Below are positions 25,579 to 34,478 of a stretch of DNA of 64,000 nucleotides, piece after piece. The position numbers and the translations under genes were made by a program. Source of the DNA: Angustibacter luteus (GTDB lineage Bacteria; Actinomycetota; Actinomycetes; Actinomycetales; Angustibacteraceae). The stretch covers positions 790,447-854,446 of the forward strand of contig NZ_BAABFP010000005.1 in NCBI RefSeq assembly GCF_039541115.1. The letters run 5' to 3'. The notes beneath the pieces were generated by a model. The model saw nothing but the letters and a program-made list of their open reading frames with translations, ran no database searches and was not told the origin of the DNA. Positions within the stretch are counted from its first letter, which is position 1. Each line of letters opens with the position of its first letter.

Positions 25579-27695
25579 GGTCGGGCGGGAAGGGTGAACT
25601 CGGGGAACCGGTCCCAGGCCCGGTGCAGCCCGAGCGCAGCGACCAGGTCCTTGCGATGGGCTGCGGTGGCGACGTCGGCGACGAGGACGCCGGCCCGGTC
25701 GAGCTCGATGCCGGCGGCGGTGAGCGCCTCGACCCCGTCGCCCCACGCCCCGAGGGCCTTGCAGTGCCGGTACATCTCGTGCAGCAGGACCCGCACCTTG
25801 ATGTCGTCGGCGCCGCTCGTGCCCGTGGCGACGACGACGGCGTCCAGCTCGATCGAGCGCACCGTCAGGAACGTCCGGTCGACGGGCAGCCGGGTCTTGC
25901 CCTTGCTGACGAAGCCGCCGTGCGGGGCGATGACGAGCAACGTCGCCCCGACCTTCTCGACCGCGGCCTGCAGCTTCGCCACGCCGGCCAGGTCCGCGCC
26001 GTCGGAGACGATCACGCCGACCTGGCGTCCGTCGACCGGGCCCGGCACGGTGACCAGCTGGGACAGCGCCGGGGACGGGTTGACCGTCGCCGGCTCGCGA
26101 GCGGCCGTCGGGACCGGCAGACCCAGTCCCTCGGCGACGGCCGCGCAGAGCTGGGCGTCGACGCAGGCCAGGACGGCCAGCTCGCGTTCCTTGACCGACT
26201 GCTCGTAGACCTTGCCGAGCTCGAAGGTGAACGCCTCCACGATGTGCGTCTTCTCGACGTCCGTCATGCTGGCCCAGAACAGGGTGGCCTGGGTGAAGTG
26301 GTCGTCGAACGAGACGGGAGCCACGTCGGACACCCCGGTCTGCCGCACGACCTCACCGACCACCGGCCGCTGCAGCTGGACGTAGCCGCCGCGGTTCTTG
26401 GCAGCGACCTTGGGCTCGCCGCCCTGCAGCGAGTTGGGCAGGTACGCCGCGACGCCTTCGTGCACGGCCGTCTGGTGCATGCCGTCGCGCAGGTTGTCGT
26501 TGACCGCGGCATGCGGGCGGTTGATCGGCAGCTGGCCGAAGTTGGGGCCGCCCAGCCGGGTGAGCTGGGTGTCCAGGTAGGAGAACATCCGCCCCTGCAT
26601 CAGCGGGTCGTTCGTGACCTCGATGCCCGGCACGAGGTGGCCGGTGTGGAACGCCACCTGCTCGGTCTCCGCGAAGTAGTTGGTGGGGTTGGCGTTCAGC
26701 GTCAGCCGCCCGAGGGGCTGCACCGGCGCGAGCTCCTCCGGCACGATCTTCGTCGGGTCGAGCAGGTCGATGCCCTCGAACGTCTCGTCCTCGGTGTCGG
26801 GGAACACCTGCACGCCCAGCTCCCACTCGGGGAACGCGCCGGCCTCGATGGCGTCGGCGAGGTCGCGGCGGTGGAAGTCGGGGTCGGCACCGGCAGCGAT
26901 CTGCGCCTCCTCCCAGACCAGCGAGTGGATGCCGAGCACAGGCTTCCAGTGGAACTTCACCAGGCTCGAGGTGTCGTCGGCCGCGACGAGCCGGAACGTG
27001 TGGACGCCGAAGCCCTCCATCGTCCGGTACGAGCGCGGGATGGCCCGGTCGGACATGGCCCAGAGCGTCATGTGGGTGGCCTCGGTGTGCAGCGACACGA
27101 AGTCCCAGAAGGTGTCGTGCGCGGACTGCGCCTGCGGGATCTCACGGTCCGGGTGCGGCTTGCCCGCGTGGATCAGGTCCGGGAACTTGATCGCGTCCTG
27201 GATGAAGAAGACCGGCATGTTGTTGCCGACCAGGTCGAACGTCCCCTCGGGCGTGTAGAACTTCGTCGCGAACCCGCGGACGTCGCGGGCGGTGTCCGCC
27301 GAGCCTCGCGAGCCCAGCACCGTGGAGAACCGGACGAAGACCGGCGTCCGCACCCCTTCGGCGAGGAAGGCGGCCTTCGTGACGTCGCCCGCCGTGCCGT
27401 AGGCCTCGAACACGCCGTGCGCGGCGGCACCGCGGGCGTGCACGACGCGCTCCGGGATGCGCTCGTGGTCGAAGTGGGTCATCTTCTCGCGGAAGTGGAA
27501 GTCCTCGACCAGCAGCGGCCCCCGCGCGCCGGCGGTCAGCGAGTGCTCGGTATCGGGCAACCGGGTGCCCTGGGCCGACGTCAGGAACGTGCCGGACTGG
27601 CCGCGGTAGTTGCTGCGCGGGTCGGCGGGCCGGCCAGCAGGGCCGACGGACGACGGTGCCTGCTGGTCGGGCTGGCGACGGTCGGCTTCGGGCAT
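25575..27695 (-). CDS. katE: large-subunit catalase (HPII/KatE type)
   Basis: A 706-residue haem catalase with the large-subunit layout: an N-terminal extension, the catalase core (about 30-520) and a C-terminal flavodoxin-like domain (about 555-706). The distal His86 lies in [13 protein letters not shown], the Asn in [12 protein letters not shown], and the haem-ligand Tyr in RMFSYLDTQ. It breaks down hydrogen peroxide. GAGGAG lies six bases before the ATG at 27695. It is co-transcribed with the family-2 glycosyltransferase and divergent from the ACAD-like gene, which is not the usual place for a housekeeping catalase. Confidence 0.95.
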   Translation of the reverse strand: MPEADRRQPDQQAPSSVGPAGRPADPRSNYRGQSGTFLTSAQGTRLPDTEHSLTAGARGPLLVEDFHFREKMTHFDHERIPERVVHARGAAAHGVFEAYGTAGDVTKAAFLAEGVRTPVFVRFSTVLGSRGSADTARDVRGFATKFYTPEGTFDLVGNNMPVFFIQDAIKFPDLIHAGKPHPDREIPQAQSAHDTFWDFVSLHTEATHMTLWAMSDRAIPRSYRTMEGFGVHTFRLVAADDTSSLVKFHWKPVLGIHSLVWEEAQIAAGADPDFHRRDLADAIEAGAFPEWELGVQVFPDTEDETFEGIDLLDPTKIVPEELAPVQPLGRLTLNANPTNYFAETEQVAFHTGHLVPGIEVTNDPLMQGRMFSYLDTQLTRLGGPNFGQLPINRPHAAVNDNLRDGMHQTAVHEGVAAYLPNSLQGGEPKVAAKNRGGYVQLQRPVVGEVVRQTGVSDVAPVSFDDHFTQATLFWASMTDVEKTHIVEAFTFELGKVYEQSVKERELAVLACVDAQLCAAVAEGLGLPVPTAAREPATVNPSPALSQLVTVPGPVDGRQVGVIVSDGADLAGVAKLQAAVEKVGATLLVIAPHGGFVSKGKTRLPVDRTFLTVRSIELDAVVVATGTSGADDIKVRVLLHEMYRHCKALGAWGDGVEALTAAGIELDRAGVLVADVATAAHRKDLVAALGLHRAWDRFPEFTLPARP

Positions 27696-27862
27696 CGGTG
27701 ACTCCTCGATCGGTACGGATCGGGCGCCACCTTCTGGACACCGGCTGTGGTCGTGCTCCTCGACCCTACGGTCGATCGCCCGTCGCCGCCCGCCAGGCCG
27801 CACAGCACCGCTCCGACTGGCGGCTTCGTGGTTCGCGGCTGAGCATGACCGAGGAAGATGCG

Positions 27863-28900
27863 GTGAACCGAACTCGGCAGAAGGGCAGGCGCATGCGTGC
27901 TGACGGCTTGCGAGAACCCTTGCGACAGCGATTGTCCGAGGTCGCTGGGCCGGACGTGGACGCGGCACTCGCCCTCGCTGCGGACCTCACCGAGCTCGTC
28001 CCCAACCCCGCCGGCGGCGACACCGCGCAGCGCTGGGCGCTGCTGAGCGCCCTGGCCACGCGAGACCTGACGACGGCGCGGGTCGCGGAGGCCCACCTGG
28101 ACGCCGTCGCCATCCTGCAGGAGGCCGGCGCGGCAGAGGACCTCATCGGGACCACGTGGGGGGTGTTCGCGGCAGAGGGCCCAGGCGTCGCGCTCACAGC
28201 CACCGCGACGTCGCCGGACGTCTGGCGACTGGACGGCGTGAAGCCCTGGTGCTCCCTGGCCGGACGCTTGTCGCACGCGTTGGTGACCGCGAGGGTCGGC
28301 GACCAGCGTCGGTTGTTCGCGGTGGCCCTGCAGCAGCCCGGCGTCGTCGTCCAACCGGGTGCCTGGCACTCCCGGGGGCTGACCGACGTCCCCTCCGGCC
28401 CGGTGGCCTTCGACGACGTCCCGGCCCGGCCGGTCGGCGAGGCCGGCTGGTACCTGACCCGCCCGGGTTTCGCGCACGGCGGCATCGGGGTGGCGGCGTG
28501 CTGGTACGGCGGAGCGGTCGGCGTCGCGCTGGCGCTGTACCGGGCCGCCTCGGCCCGCGAGCCCGACCAGATCGCCCGCTGGCACCTGGGTGCCGTCGAC
28601 CTCGACCTGCACACGGCCGAGCTCGCGCTGGATGCCGCCGCGGTGCAGGTCGACGCCGGGCTCGCGGACGGCACCGCCGGGCAGCTGCTGGCGGTGCGCA
28701 CGCGCTCGACCGTCGCCGCGGCTGCCGAACGGGTGCTGGGACGCGTCGGGCACGCCCTGGGGCCGGCGCCACTGGCGCTGGACGCCGACCATGCGCGACG
28801 GGTCGCCGACCTGACCGTCTACCTGCGACAGCACCACGCGGAGCGGGACGTCGCGGCGCTGGGCGAGCAGCTGCTCAGCGCCGGCCGCGCACCGTGGTGA
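27863..28900 (+). CDS. acyl-CoA-dehydrogenase-like flavoprotein
   Basis: A protein of about 345 residues with the acyl-CoA dehydrogenase shape but shorter than the usual 380 or so. Visible are ALAADLTELVPNPAGGDTAQRWALLSALATRDLTTARV (in pieces near 30-70), a middle beta domain (LTATATSPDVWRLDGVKPWCSLAG) and a helical C-terminus with RTRSTVAAAAERVLGRVGHALG. I could not find the catalytic Glu of chain-specific enzymes. The GTG at 27863 has GAGGAAG five bases ahead; ATG 27845 and ATG 27893 are alternatives. The stop overlaps the next gene by GTGA. It may dehydrogenate or hydroxylate an unusual acyl or amine group; inference only. Confidence 0.75.
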   Translation: MNRTRQKGRRMRADGLREPLRQRLSEVAGPDVDAALALAADLTELVPNPAGGDTAQRWALLSALATRDLTTARVAEAHLDAVAILQEAGAAEDLIGTTWGVFAAEGPGVALTATATSPDVWRLDGVKPWCSLAGRLSHALVTARVGDQRRLFAVALQQPGVVVQPGAWHSRGLTDVPSGPVAFDDVPARPVGEAGWYLTRPGFAHGGIGVAACWYGGAVGVALALYRAASAREPDQIARWHLGAVDLDLHTAELALDAAAVQVDAGLADGTAGQLLAVRTRSTVAAAAERVLGRVGHALGPAPLALDADHARRVADLTVYLRQHHAERDVAALGEQLLSAGRAPW

Positions 28901-30285
28901 CCTTCCAGCACACGGACGCCGGGACGCCGGAGGCGCACTGGCGTGACTGGCTGCGCACCCGTTCGCTGCCTGGCCTGGACCCGGACCGGCTGCTGGCACC
29001 GGGCGGGAGGCTGCTCGTCCTGGCTGCGCACCCGGACGACGAGACGTTGGGCGCCGGCGGTTTGATCGCGATCGCCGCGGAGCGTGGTCTCGACGTCGAC
29101 GTGGTCATCGCGACCGCGGGCGAGGGCTCGCACCCGCAGTCCAGCACGCTGCGCGGCGACCTGGCCCGGCTGCGGTCGCGCGAGGTCGTCCGGGCGGTGA
29201 CACAGCTCGCGCCCACCGCCTCGGTCCACCTGCTGGACCTCCCCGACGGCGGCCTCACCGAGTGCGCGGTTGCCCTCGCCGACCAGCTGTCCCGACTGGC
29301 TCGACCCGCGGCCTCGCCGAGCGGACGGGCGGTGACGGTGCTGGCGGCGCCGTGGCGCCGCGACGCGCACCCGGACCACGAGGCCGCTGGGGCGGTCGCC
29401 GCCGAGCTGGCCGGCGCGCTCGAGGTGCCGCTCCTGGAGTACCCGATCTGGGCATGGCACTGGGCCGAGGTGGGCGACGTCCGGGTGCCCTGGGGCACTG
29501 CCATGACCCTGGGACTGTCGCCGAAGACGTTGCAGCACAAGCGTTCGGCGATGGCCTGCCACGAGAGCCAGACGGAGCCGCTGTCCGCCGAGCCGGGCGA
29601 CGAGGCCCTGCTCAGTGCGGCGGTGCTCGCGCACTTCGAGCGCGAGGTCGAGGTGTTCTTCGCCAGCGACCCGTCGGCGAGCCTGCCGGCCGGGTACTTC
29701 GAGGACTTCTACGCCGGCGCCGGCCCGGACCCCTGGGGGTTCGAGACCCGCTGGTACGAGCAGCGCAAGCGGGCCCTGACCCTCGCGAGCCTTCCGCGGC
29801 AACGGTTCCGGCGCGCCTTCGAACCCGGCTGCTCGACCGGCCTGCTGACCGCGGAGCTCGCGACTCGCTGCGACGAGGTGATCGCGCTGGACGTGGCCGC
29901 GACCGCGGTCGAGCAGGCGCGCACCCGGACCCGGGACCTCGCCGGGGTGCAGGTCGCCCGCGGCGCGATTCCCGACGACTGGCCGGCTGGGACGTTCGAC
30001 CTGATCCTGCTCAGTGAGGTCGCCTACTACTGCGCGGGCGCCGACCTCGACGACCTGGTCCGGCGGGCGGGCGACTGCCTGGCGGACGACGGGGTGCTGG
30101 TTGCCTGCCACTGGCGGCACCCGGTCGACGACTACCCGGTCGGCGGCGATCTCGTGCACGCGCGCCTGCGCCAGCACCCGAGGCTGCGCCTGCTCGCCGC
30201 GCACGAGGAGGAGGACTTCCTGCTTGACGTCCTCGTCCCGGTCCAGACCTTGAGCGTGGCTCGTCAGGCCGGCCTCACGGACTGA
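28897..30285 (+). CDS. bifunctional PIG-L deacetylase / NodS-like SAM methyltransferase
   Basis: A 462-residue fusion. Residues 1-255 are a PIG-L (LmbE) zinc deacetylase: AHPDDE at about 44-49 and DAHPDHEAAG near 156-165. Residues 268-462 are a NodS-like methyltransferase: YFEDFYAG and WGFETRWYEQRKR (about 268-292), then the SAM loop FEPGCSTGLL (about 308-317). PIG-L enzymes remove acetyl from N-acetylglucosamine conjugates; NodS methylates the freed amine in Nod-factor synthesis. One chain that deacetylates a sugar amine and then methylates it would make chemical sense. GTG start overlaps the ACAD-like stop. Confidence 0.88.
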   Translation: MTFQHTDAGTPEAHWRDWLRTRSLPGLDPDRLLAPGGRLLVLAAHPDDETLGAGGLIAIAAERGLDVDVVIATAGEGSHPQSSTLRGDLARLRSREVVRAVTQLAPTASVHLLDLPDGGLTECAVALADQLSRLARPAASPSGRAVTVLAAPWRRDAHPDHEAAGAVAAELAGALEVPLLEYPIWAWHWAEVGDVRVPWGTAMTLGLSPKTLQHKRSAMACHESQTEPLSAEPGDEALLSAAVLAHFEREVEVFFASDPSASLPAGYFEDFYAGAGPDPWGFETRWYEQRKRALTLASLPRQRFRRAFEPGCSTGLLTAELATRCDEVIALDVAATAVEQARTRTRDLAGVQVARGAIPDDWPAGTFDLILLSEVAYYCAGADLDDLVRRAGDCLADDGVLVACHWRHPVDDYPVGGDLVHARLRQHPRLRLLAAHEEEDFLLDVLVPVQTLSVARQAGLTD

Positions 30286-30316
30286 GCAGCGTCCGCGGGC
30301 AGACCCTCGTCTCCCC

Positions 30317-31039
30317 CTAGGTCCCCTCGACCGCGGCCAGGATGAGCTCGACGGTCTCGTCGACGTGACTGATGAAGGCGACGTGCGAGCTGCTGATCTC
30401 GACCGTGTGCGCGCCCGCCCGGGCCGCCATCGCTCGTTCGGCGACGGGCGGGATGGCGTTGTCGTTGCTGGCAACCAGGTACCAGCTCGGGATCGTCTTC
30501 CAACCCGCCGGACCGGACGGCGTCCCCAGGCAGGACAGCGCCACGGGCCGCTGGCTGACGGCCATCACGGCGGCCTGCTCGGCCGGCAGGTCGGCGCAGA
30601 AGAGCTCGTGGAAGTACTCCGGGTCGATGTAGCCGTCGCCGTCGCCCTCGGGCGCCCCAGGGTAGGGACGCACGAGGAGGTGCTCGGGGAGACTGTTCGA
30701 CGCGCCGTCGAGCGCACCTGCCGCGCCCAACGTCTCGCCCTCGTCGGGGACGTAGGCAGCGATGTAGACCAGCGCCCGAACGTTCGGCGCACCGGCGCTG
30801 GCATTGGTGATCACCGAGCCGCCGTAGGAGTGCCCGACCAGGACGACGGGGCCTTCGATCGTCGCCACGAAGCTCCGTACGGAGTCGCCGTCGCTGATCA
30901 CCCCGCGCAGCGGGTTCGCCGGCGCGTAGGCGGTGTAGCCGAGCGCCGACAGGCGTTGGATCACCGATGACCAGCCGGACGCATCGGCGAACGCGCCGTG
31001 GACCAGGACGATGGTCGGCTTGGAGTCTGGCTCTGCCAT
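30317..31039 (-). CDS. alpha/beta hydrolase (RsbQ/EstC-like)
   Basis: A 240-residue alpha/beta hydrolase. The oxyanion region is LVHGAFADASGW (about 12-23), the nucleophile elbow GHSYGG (Ser71), and the catalytic His is likely in SSSHVAFISHVDE near the C-terminus. Close relatives are small esterases or lactonases with undefined physiological substrates. The ATG at 31039 has GAGG ahead at a normal distance. It is convergent with the PIG-L/methyltransferase gene (31-base gap) and divergent from the gene remnant on its right. Confidence 0.88.
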   Translation of the reverse strand: MAEPDSKPTIVLVHGAFADASGWSSVIQRLSALGYTAYAPANPLRGVISDGDSVRSFVATIEGPVVLVGHSYGGSVITNASAGAPNVRALVYIAAYVPDEGETLGAAGALDGASNSLPEHLLVRPYPGAPEGDGDGYIDPEYFHELFCADLPAEQAAVMAVSQRPVALSCLGTPSGPAGWKTIPSWYLVASNDNAIPPVAERAMAARAGAHTVEISSSHVAFISHVDETVELILAAVEGT

Positions 31040-31141
31040 GGTGGCCTCACGTCTGTGGGTCGGGCGACTGCGGAGGTGGACCTTCAGCATCGGCCGCACG
31101 CGCAGGTCTGTCTACGCCCGCCCACCTCGTGGACACGGCGC

Positions 31142-31512
31142 GTGCACTACTCCTTCGGCCAGCTGCTGACACCCGAGGACCTGCAGGCCGAGCAGGACTA
31201 CCACCGGGAGATGCGCTACCGGCACAACCGGCTGCTCGGGCACGGCGTGGTGCAGGGACTGGGCGTCACCATCGGCGACGGCGCAACGGTCGTCGTGGGA
31301 GCCGGATCGGCGATCGACTCGTGCGGCCGCGAGCTCGTCCTCACCGGCGACGCCGTCGTCGACGTCACGGGTACGTCGCAGCCCGAGGGGCCGCTGGACC
31401 TCACGGCAACCTGGGCTCAGGAGTCCCGTCCGGTGAGGCGCCGGCCGAGTCCGTGGTCCTGGCGCGGTTGACGGTGTCCGGCGGTGAGGGCGCAGGCGCA
31501 AGGCTTCCGTAA
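31142..31512 (+). pseudogene. remnant of a baseplate-neighbour-type protein (frameshifted)
   Basis: From the GTG at 31142 the frame reads YSFGQLLTPEDLQAEQDYHRE and then HNRLLGHGVVQGL and GSAIDSCGRELVLTG, the N-terminal pattern of a small family often seen beside phage-tail-like contractile genes and also alone. After about 95 residues the frame becomes arginine-rich and stops at 31471. The +1 frame then supplies a natural-looking tail (PAESVVLARLTVSGGEG, ending at 31512). I read this as a gene that lost internal sequence and shifted frame. No other contractile-system genes are nearby. Confidence 0.5.
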
Positions 31513-31514
31513 GA
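31496..31514 (+). promoter_or_regulatory. direct-repeat regulator site 1 (epimerase)
   Basis: Two half-sites 11 bases apart: GCGCAAGG and CCGTAAGA. The core TTCCGTAAG ends 33 bases before the -10 hexamer TACGGT at 31547. Matching sites occur at 34415-34433 and 37982-38000. Confidence 0.6.
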
Positions 31515-31546
31515 ACGTGAACGCGTCCGGACGACCTCGCGCGACC

Positions 31547-31552
31547 TACGGT
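31547..31552 (+). promoter_or_regulatory. -10 element (TACGGT) of a leaderless promoter, epimerase
   Basis: TACGGT, then GGCGGG, then ATG: a six-base gap. No recognisable -35 is present, which fits activator dependence. Confidence 0.55.
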
Positions 31553-31558
31553 GGCGGG

Positions 31559-32548
31559 ATGCGCATCGTGGTGACCGGTGGCCAGGGGTTCATCGGACGG
31601 CAGGTCGTACCGGCGGCCACCGAGCAGGGTGACGACGTGCACGTCCTGGACCTGGCCGACGGCTGCGACGTCCGCGACGCCGACTCGACACGAGCGGCGC
31701 TCGCGGGCGCCGACGTGGTCGTCCACCTCGCTGCCAAGGTCGGCGTGGAGCAAGGCCTGGACGACGTCGCCGACTACGTCTCGCACAATGCCGTCGGGAC
31801 CTCGGTCGTCCTCGCTGCGGCAGCCGCGTGCGGCGTCCCGCGCGTGGTCCTGGCCAGCTCGATGGTCGTGTACGGCGACGGGATCGCGCGGTGTGCCGAG
31901 CACGGCGAGGTGCGCCCGGCCCCACGCCGGGCCGTCGACCTGCGCGAAGGCAGGTTCGAGCCGCCCTGCCCCACCTGCGGGGCCGCACTGTCCCCGATGC
32001 TGGTCGGCGAGGACGTGCCCGCGGACCCACGCAGCGGCTACGCCTTGACGAAGGCCTGCCAGGAGCAGCTGGCCGAGCTCTGGGCCCGTCAGAGCGACGG
32101 ATCCGTTGTGGCACTGCGGTTCCACAATGTCTACGGCCCGGGCCTGCCGCGCGATACCCCGTACGCCGGCGTCGCGGCGATCTTCCGGTCCGCCGTGCTG
32201 TCGGGCCAGGCACCGGTGGTCACGGAGGACGGCGCGCAGCGCCGGGACCTGGTCCACGTCCGGGACGTTGCGCGGGCCTGCGTGGTGGCGGCGCACACGG
32301 ACGTCGTCGCGCCCGGCACGCTGCGGGCCTACAACGTCGGGAGCGGCACCGTCCGCACGGTGCTCGACCTCGCGACGGTCATGAGCGACGCCGCAGGCGG
32401 CCCGCCGCCGGTGGTCAGCGGACAGGGGCGGCTGACCGACGTCCGGCACATCACGGCCTCCAGCGAGCGGGCAGCACGCGAGCTCGGCTGGCGGGCGACG
32501 GAGGACTTCGCCGCGGGCGTCCGCGAGCTGCTCAGCGAACCGGGCTGA
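31559..32548 (+). CDS. NAD-dependent epimerase/dehydratase with zinc-knuckle-like insert
   Basis: A 329-residue extended short-chain dehydrogenase. The NAD motif is GGQGFIG (7-13); the catalytic Tyr161 and Lys165 lie in SGYALTKAC; FHNVYGPG follows near 190. An insert around residues 111-145 carries RCAEHG and CPTCGAAL, a Cys pattern that may bind zinc and is seen in one actinobacterial branch of nucleotide-sugar epimerases. It likely modifies a nucleotide sugar for the glycosyltransferases nearby. Expected to be leaderless, with a regulator site upstream. Its 3' end overlaps the histidine kinase gene by 17 bases. Confidence 0.85.
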   Translation: MRIVVTGGQGFIGRQVVPAATEQGDDVHVLDLADGCDVRDADSTRAALAGADVVVHLAAKVGVEQGLDDVADYVSHNAVGTSVVLAAAAACGVPRVVLASSMVVYGDGIARCAEHGEVRPAPRRAVDLREGRFEPPCPTCGAALSPMLVGEDVPADPRSGYALTKACQEQLAELWARQSDGSVVALRFHNVYGPGLPRDTPYAGVAAIFRSAVLSGQAPVVTEDGAQRRDLVHVRDVARACVVAAHTDVVAPGTLRAYNVGSGTVRTVLDLATVMSDAAGGPPPVVSGQGRLTDVRHITASSERAARELGWRATEDFAAGVRELLSEPG

Positions 32549-33665
32549 CATCCGGCCCACCGGGCAGCGTGATGTCGAACCGGCAGCCCGGTGGCACGTT
32601 GCTGACGCTGACCTGACCGTCGTGGGCGGCCACGATGCCTTGGGTCACGGCCAGGCCGAGCCCCCCGCCGCCGTCCGGGCCGCTGAACCGGGCGGACCGG
32701 CCACGCCAGGCCAGGTCGAAGACCCGGGACAGGTCCTCCGCTGGTATGCCACCACAGGCGTCCTGGACGCTGATCCGGATGCCGTCGGCGACCTGCTCGG
32801 CGTGCACCGACACCTCGCCCTGGGCTGGTGTGTGGTGGACGCCGTTGATCAGCAGGTTCGTCAACGCTCGGGAGATCTGGCTCGGGTCGACGGAGGCGAC
32901 CAGGCCGGGATCGACGTCCCCGCTCACGACCACCTTGCGGATCTCGGCGACGGGCGCCACGGAAGCCACCGCGTCCGACACGAGGTCGCGCAGGTTCATC
33001 CGCTCCGGGTGCGGCGGCAGCGCGCCGGCATGCAGGCGCGAGAGCAGGAACAGCGTGTCCACCATCTCGGACAACCGGTCGGACTCGATCCGCAGCCGTT
33101 TGTGGTACTCGCTGGGATCGTCCAGCACACCGTCCTCGAGCGCCTCGGCCATCGCCCGGATCCCGGCCAACGGCGTGCGCAGGTCGTGCGAGACCCAGGC
33201 CACCAGCTCGCGACGCGACGTCTCGGCAGCCCGCTCACCGTCGCGGGCCGCACGCAGCGCGGAGTCCGCGGCGAGCAGCCGGTCCTGCACGCAGGCCAGC
33301 TCACTGGACACCATCCGGGCGCCCCGCGGCGGTTCGCTGCCACCGACCTGGCTGGCCGTGAGGGCCAACGAGTCGGCCGCCTGGGACACCGCGCGCGCCA
33401 GCCAGAAGGCCAGGCCGCACGCCAGCGGGAGGGCGGCGGCCAGGGTGAGCGCGACCACGATCCCGTCGTGCGTCGACAGGAACATCACGTGCGAGTCGAC
33501 CGCGACGGCCGCTCCGACCGCAGCGAGGACGACGACCGAGATCGCCACCAGCAGCGTGGCCAGCCCTCGGCCGTGCAACCGCCGGATCGTCAGCTGGCCG
33601 GCGAAGCCCACGACGAGCACGCACGCCGCGGCGATGGCGACGACCGTGACCTCGTCGGTGCTCAC
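32532..33665 (-). CDS. membrane sensor histidine kinase
   Basis: A 377-residue kinase. Two membrane helices (about 7-25 and 37-57) and a third hydrophobic segment (about 70-92) come first, then a linker, the HisKA domain with His160 (WVSHDLRTPLAG) and an HATPase domain (NLLINGVHHT, DACGGIP, GGGGLGLAV). It autophosphorylates and passes phosphate to the response regulator encoded just upstream. The GTG start overlaps the regulator stop by four bases. The sensing part is mostly intramembrane with little extracytoplasmic sequence, pointing to a membrane or envelope signal. Confidence 0.92.
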   Translation of the reverse strand: MSTDEVTVVAIAAACVLVVGFAGQLTIRRLHGRGLATLLVAISVVVLAAVGAAVAVDSHVMFLSTHDGIVVALTLAAALPLACGLAFWLARAVSQAADSLALTASQVGGSEPPRGARMVSSELACVQDRLLAADSALRAARDGERAAETSRRELVAWVSHDLRTPLAGIRAMAEALEDGVLDDPSEYHKRLRIESDRLSEMVDTLFLLSRLHAGALPPHPERMNLRDLVSDAVASVAPVAEIRKVVVSGDVDPGLVASVDPSQISRALTNLLINGVHHTPAQGEVSVHAEQVADGIRISVQDACGGIPAEDLSRVFDLAWRGRSARFSGPDGGGGLGLAVTQGIVAAHDGQVSVSNVPPGCRFDITLPGGPDVSPVR

Positions 33666-34354
33666 GCGGCCTCGTCCCACCGGTAGCCGGCTCCCCACAC
33701 GGTGACCAGCCGGGTCGGGGCCGACGGGTCGTCCTCGACCTTCTCCCTCAGCCGACGCACGTGCACGGTCACGGTCGAGTCGTCGCCGAACGACCACCCC
33801 CACACCCGGTGCATGAGGACCTCCCGGGAGAAGACCTGCCCGGGGTGCTCCACCAGGAAGGCCAGCAGGTCCAGCTCGCGGGTGGTGAGCTGCAACCGCT
33901 GGCCGGCGCGGGTGACGACCCGCGCCGCCGTGTCCACCACCAGGTCGCCCGAGGCCAGCGTGGTGCCGACGACCCCGGCGTCAGGGGCGCTGCGCCGCAG
34001 CAGTGCCTGGACGCGCAGCAACAGCTCGCGCGGGCTGAACGGCTTCGTGACGTAGTCGTCGGCGCCGGTCTCGAAGCCGGCGATGCGGTCGATCTCGTCC
34101 CCGAGCGCGGTCAGCAGGATGATCGGCAGCAGGCTCGTGAGCGGGTCGGCACGCAGACGTCGACAGACCTCGAGCCCGTCCGGCGGCCCCATCATCACGT
34201 CCAGCACGGCGACGTCGACCTGCTCGCGCCGCACGATGGCGAGCGCTGCCGCACCGTCGACGGCGGGCACGGGGGTGATGCCGGCCCGGCGAAGGTAGTC
34301 GCACACCACCTGGGAGACCGTCGGGTCGTCGTCCGCCACCAGCACCGTCGGCAT
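33662..34354 (-). CDS. OmpR-family response regulator
   Basis: A 230-residue regulator. The receiver domain has the acidic cluster VADDD (6-10), the phospho-acceptor Asp52 (VLDVMMG) and the conserved Lys in VTKPFSPREL; the C-terminal winged helix has LTTRELDLLAFLVEHPGQVFSR and VDVHVRRL-like sequence (TVHVRRLREKVE). OmpR-type regulators bind direct repeats spaced about 11 bases, and such repeats lie before three neighbouring operons. The start at 34354 is seven bases after TACAGT, so it is probably leaderless. Paired with the histidine kinase. Confidence 0.92.
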   Translation of the reverse strand: MPTVLVADDDPTVSQVVCDYLRRAGITPVPAVDGAAALAIVRREQVDVAVLDVMMGPPDGLEVCRRLRADPLTSLLPIILLTALGDEIDRIAGFETGADDYVTKPFSPRELLLRVQALLRRSAPDAGVVGTTLASGDLVVDTAARVVTRAGQRLQLTTRELDLLAFLVEHPGQVFSREVLMHRVWGWSFGDDSTVTVHVRRLREKVEDDPSAPTRLVTVWGAGYRWDEAA

Positions 34355-34361
34355 GCTCGCC

Positions 34362-34367
34362 ACTGTA
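34362..34367 (-). promoter_or_regulatory. -10 element (TACAGT) of a leaderless promoter, response regulator
   Basis: TACAGT, then GGCGAGC, then ATG: a seven-base gap. The TTCCGTAAG site lies about 60 bases further upstream but faces the glycosyltransferase. Confidence 0.5.
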
Positions 34368-34414
34368 GGTGCGCCCGACGCCCGCCACCACGGTTCTCGC
34401 CGCCAGTGCCCGTG

Positions 34415-34433
34415 CCGCAAGGATTCCGTAAGG
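34415..34433 (+). promoter_or_regulatory. direct-repeat regulator site 2 (glycosyltransferase operon)
   Basis: CCGCAAGG and CCGTAAGG in direct repeat with an 11-base period, the best of the three sites. The core TTCCGTAAG ends 34 bases before the -10 hexamer TAGCGT at 34467. Confidence 0.65.
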
Positions 34434-34466
34434 CGATGGACGCGGCCGTCCGCCCGGACCGGCCCC

Positions 34467-34472
34467 TAGCGT
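34467..34472 (+). promoter_or_regulatory. -10 element (TAGCGT) of a leaderless promoter, glycosyltransferase
   Basis: TAGCGT, then CGAGGC, then ATG. The 12 bases around the hexamer closely match those before the molybdopterin oxidoreductase gene (TACCGT, CGAGGC, GTG). Confidence 0.6.
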
Positions 34473-34478
34473 CGAGGC

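Noticed and set aside
25623-27701. Long open frame opposite the catalase gene
   Set aside because: It mirrors the third-position GC of katE, has low-complexity Arg/Gly/Val/Leu composition and no domain; typical antisense shadow.
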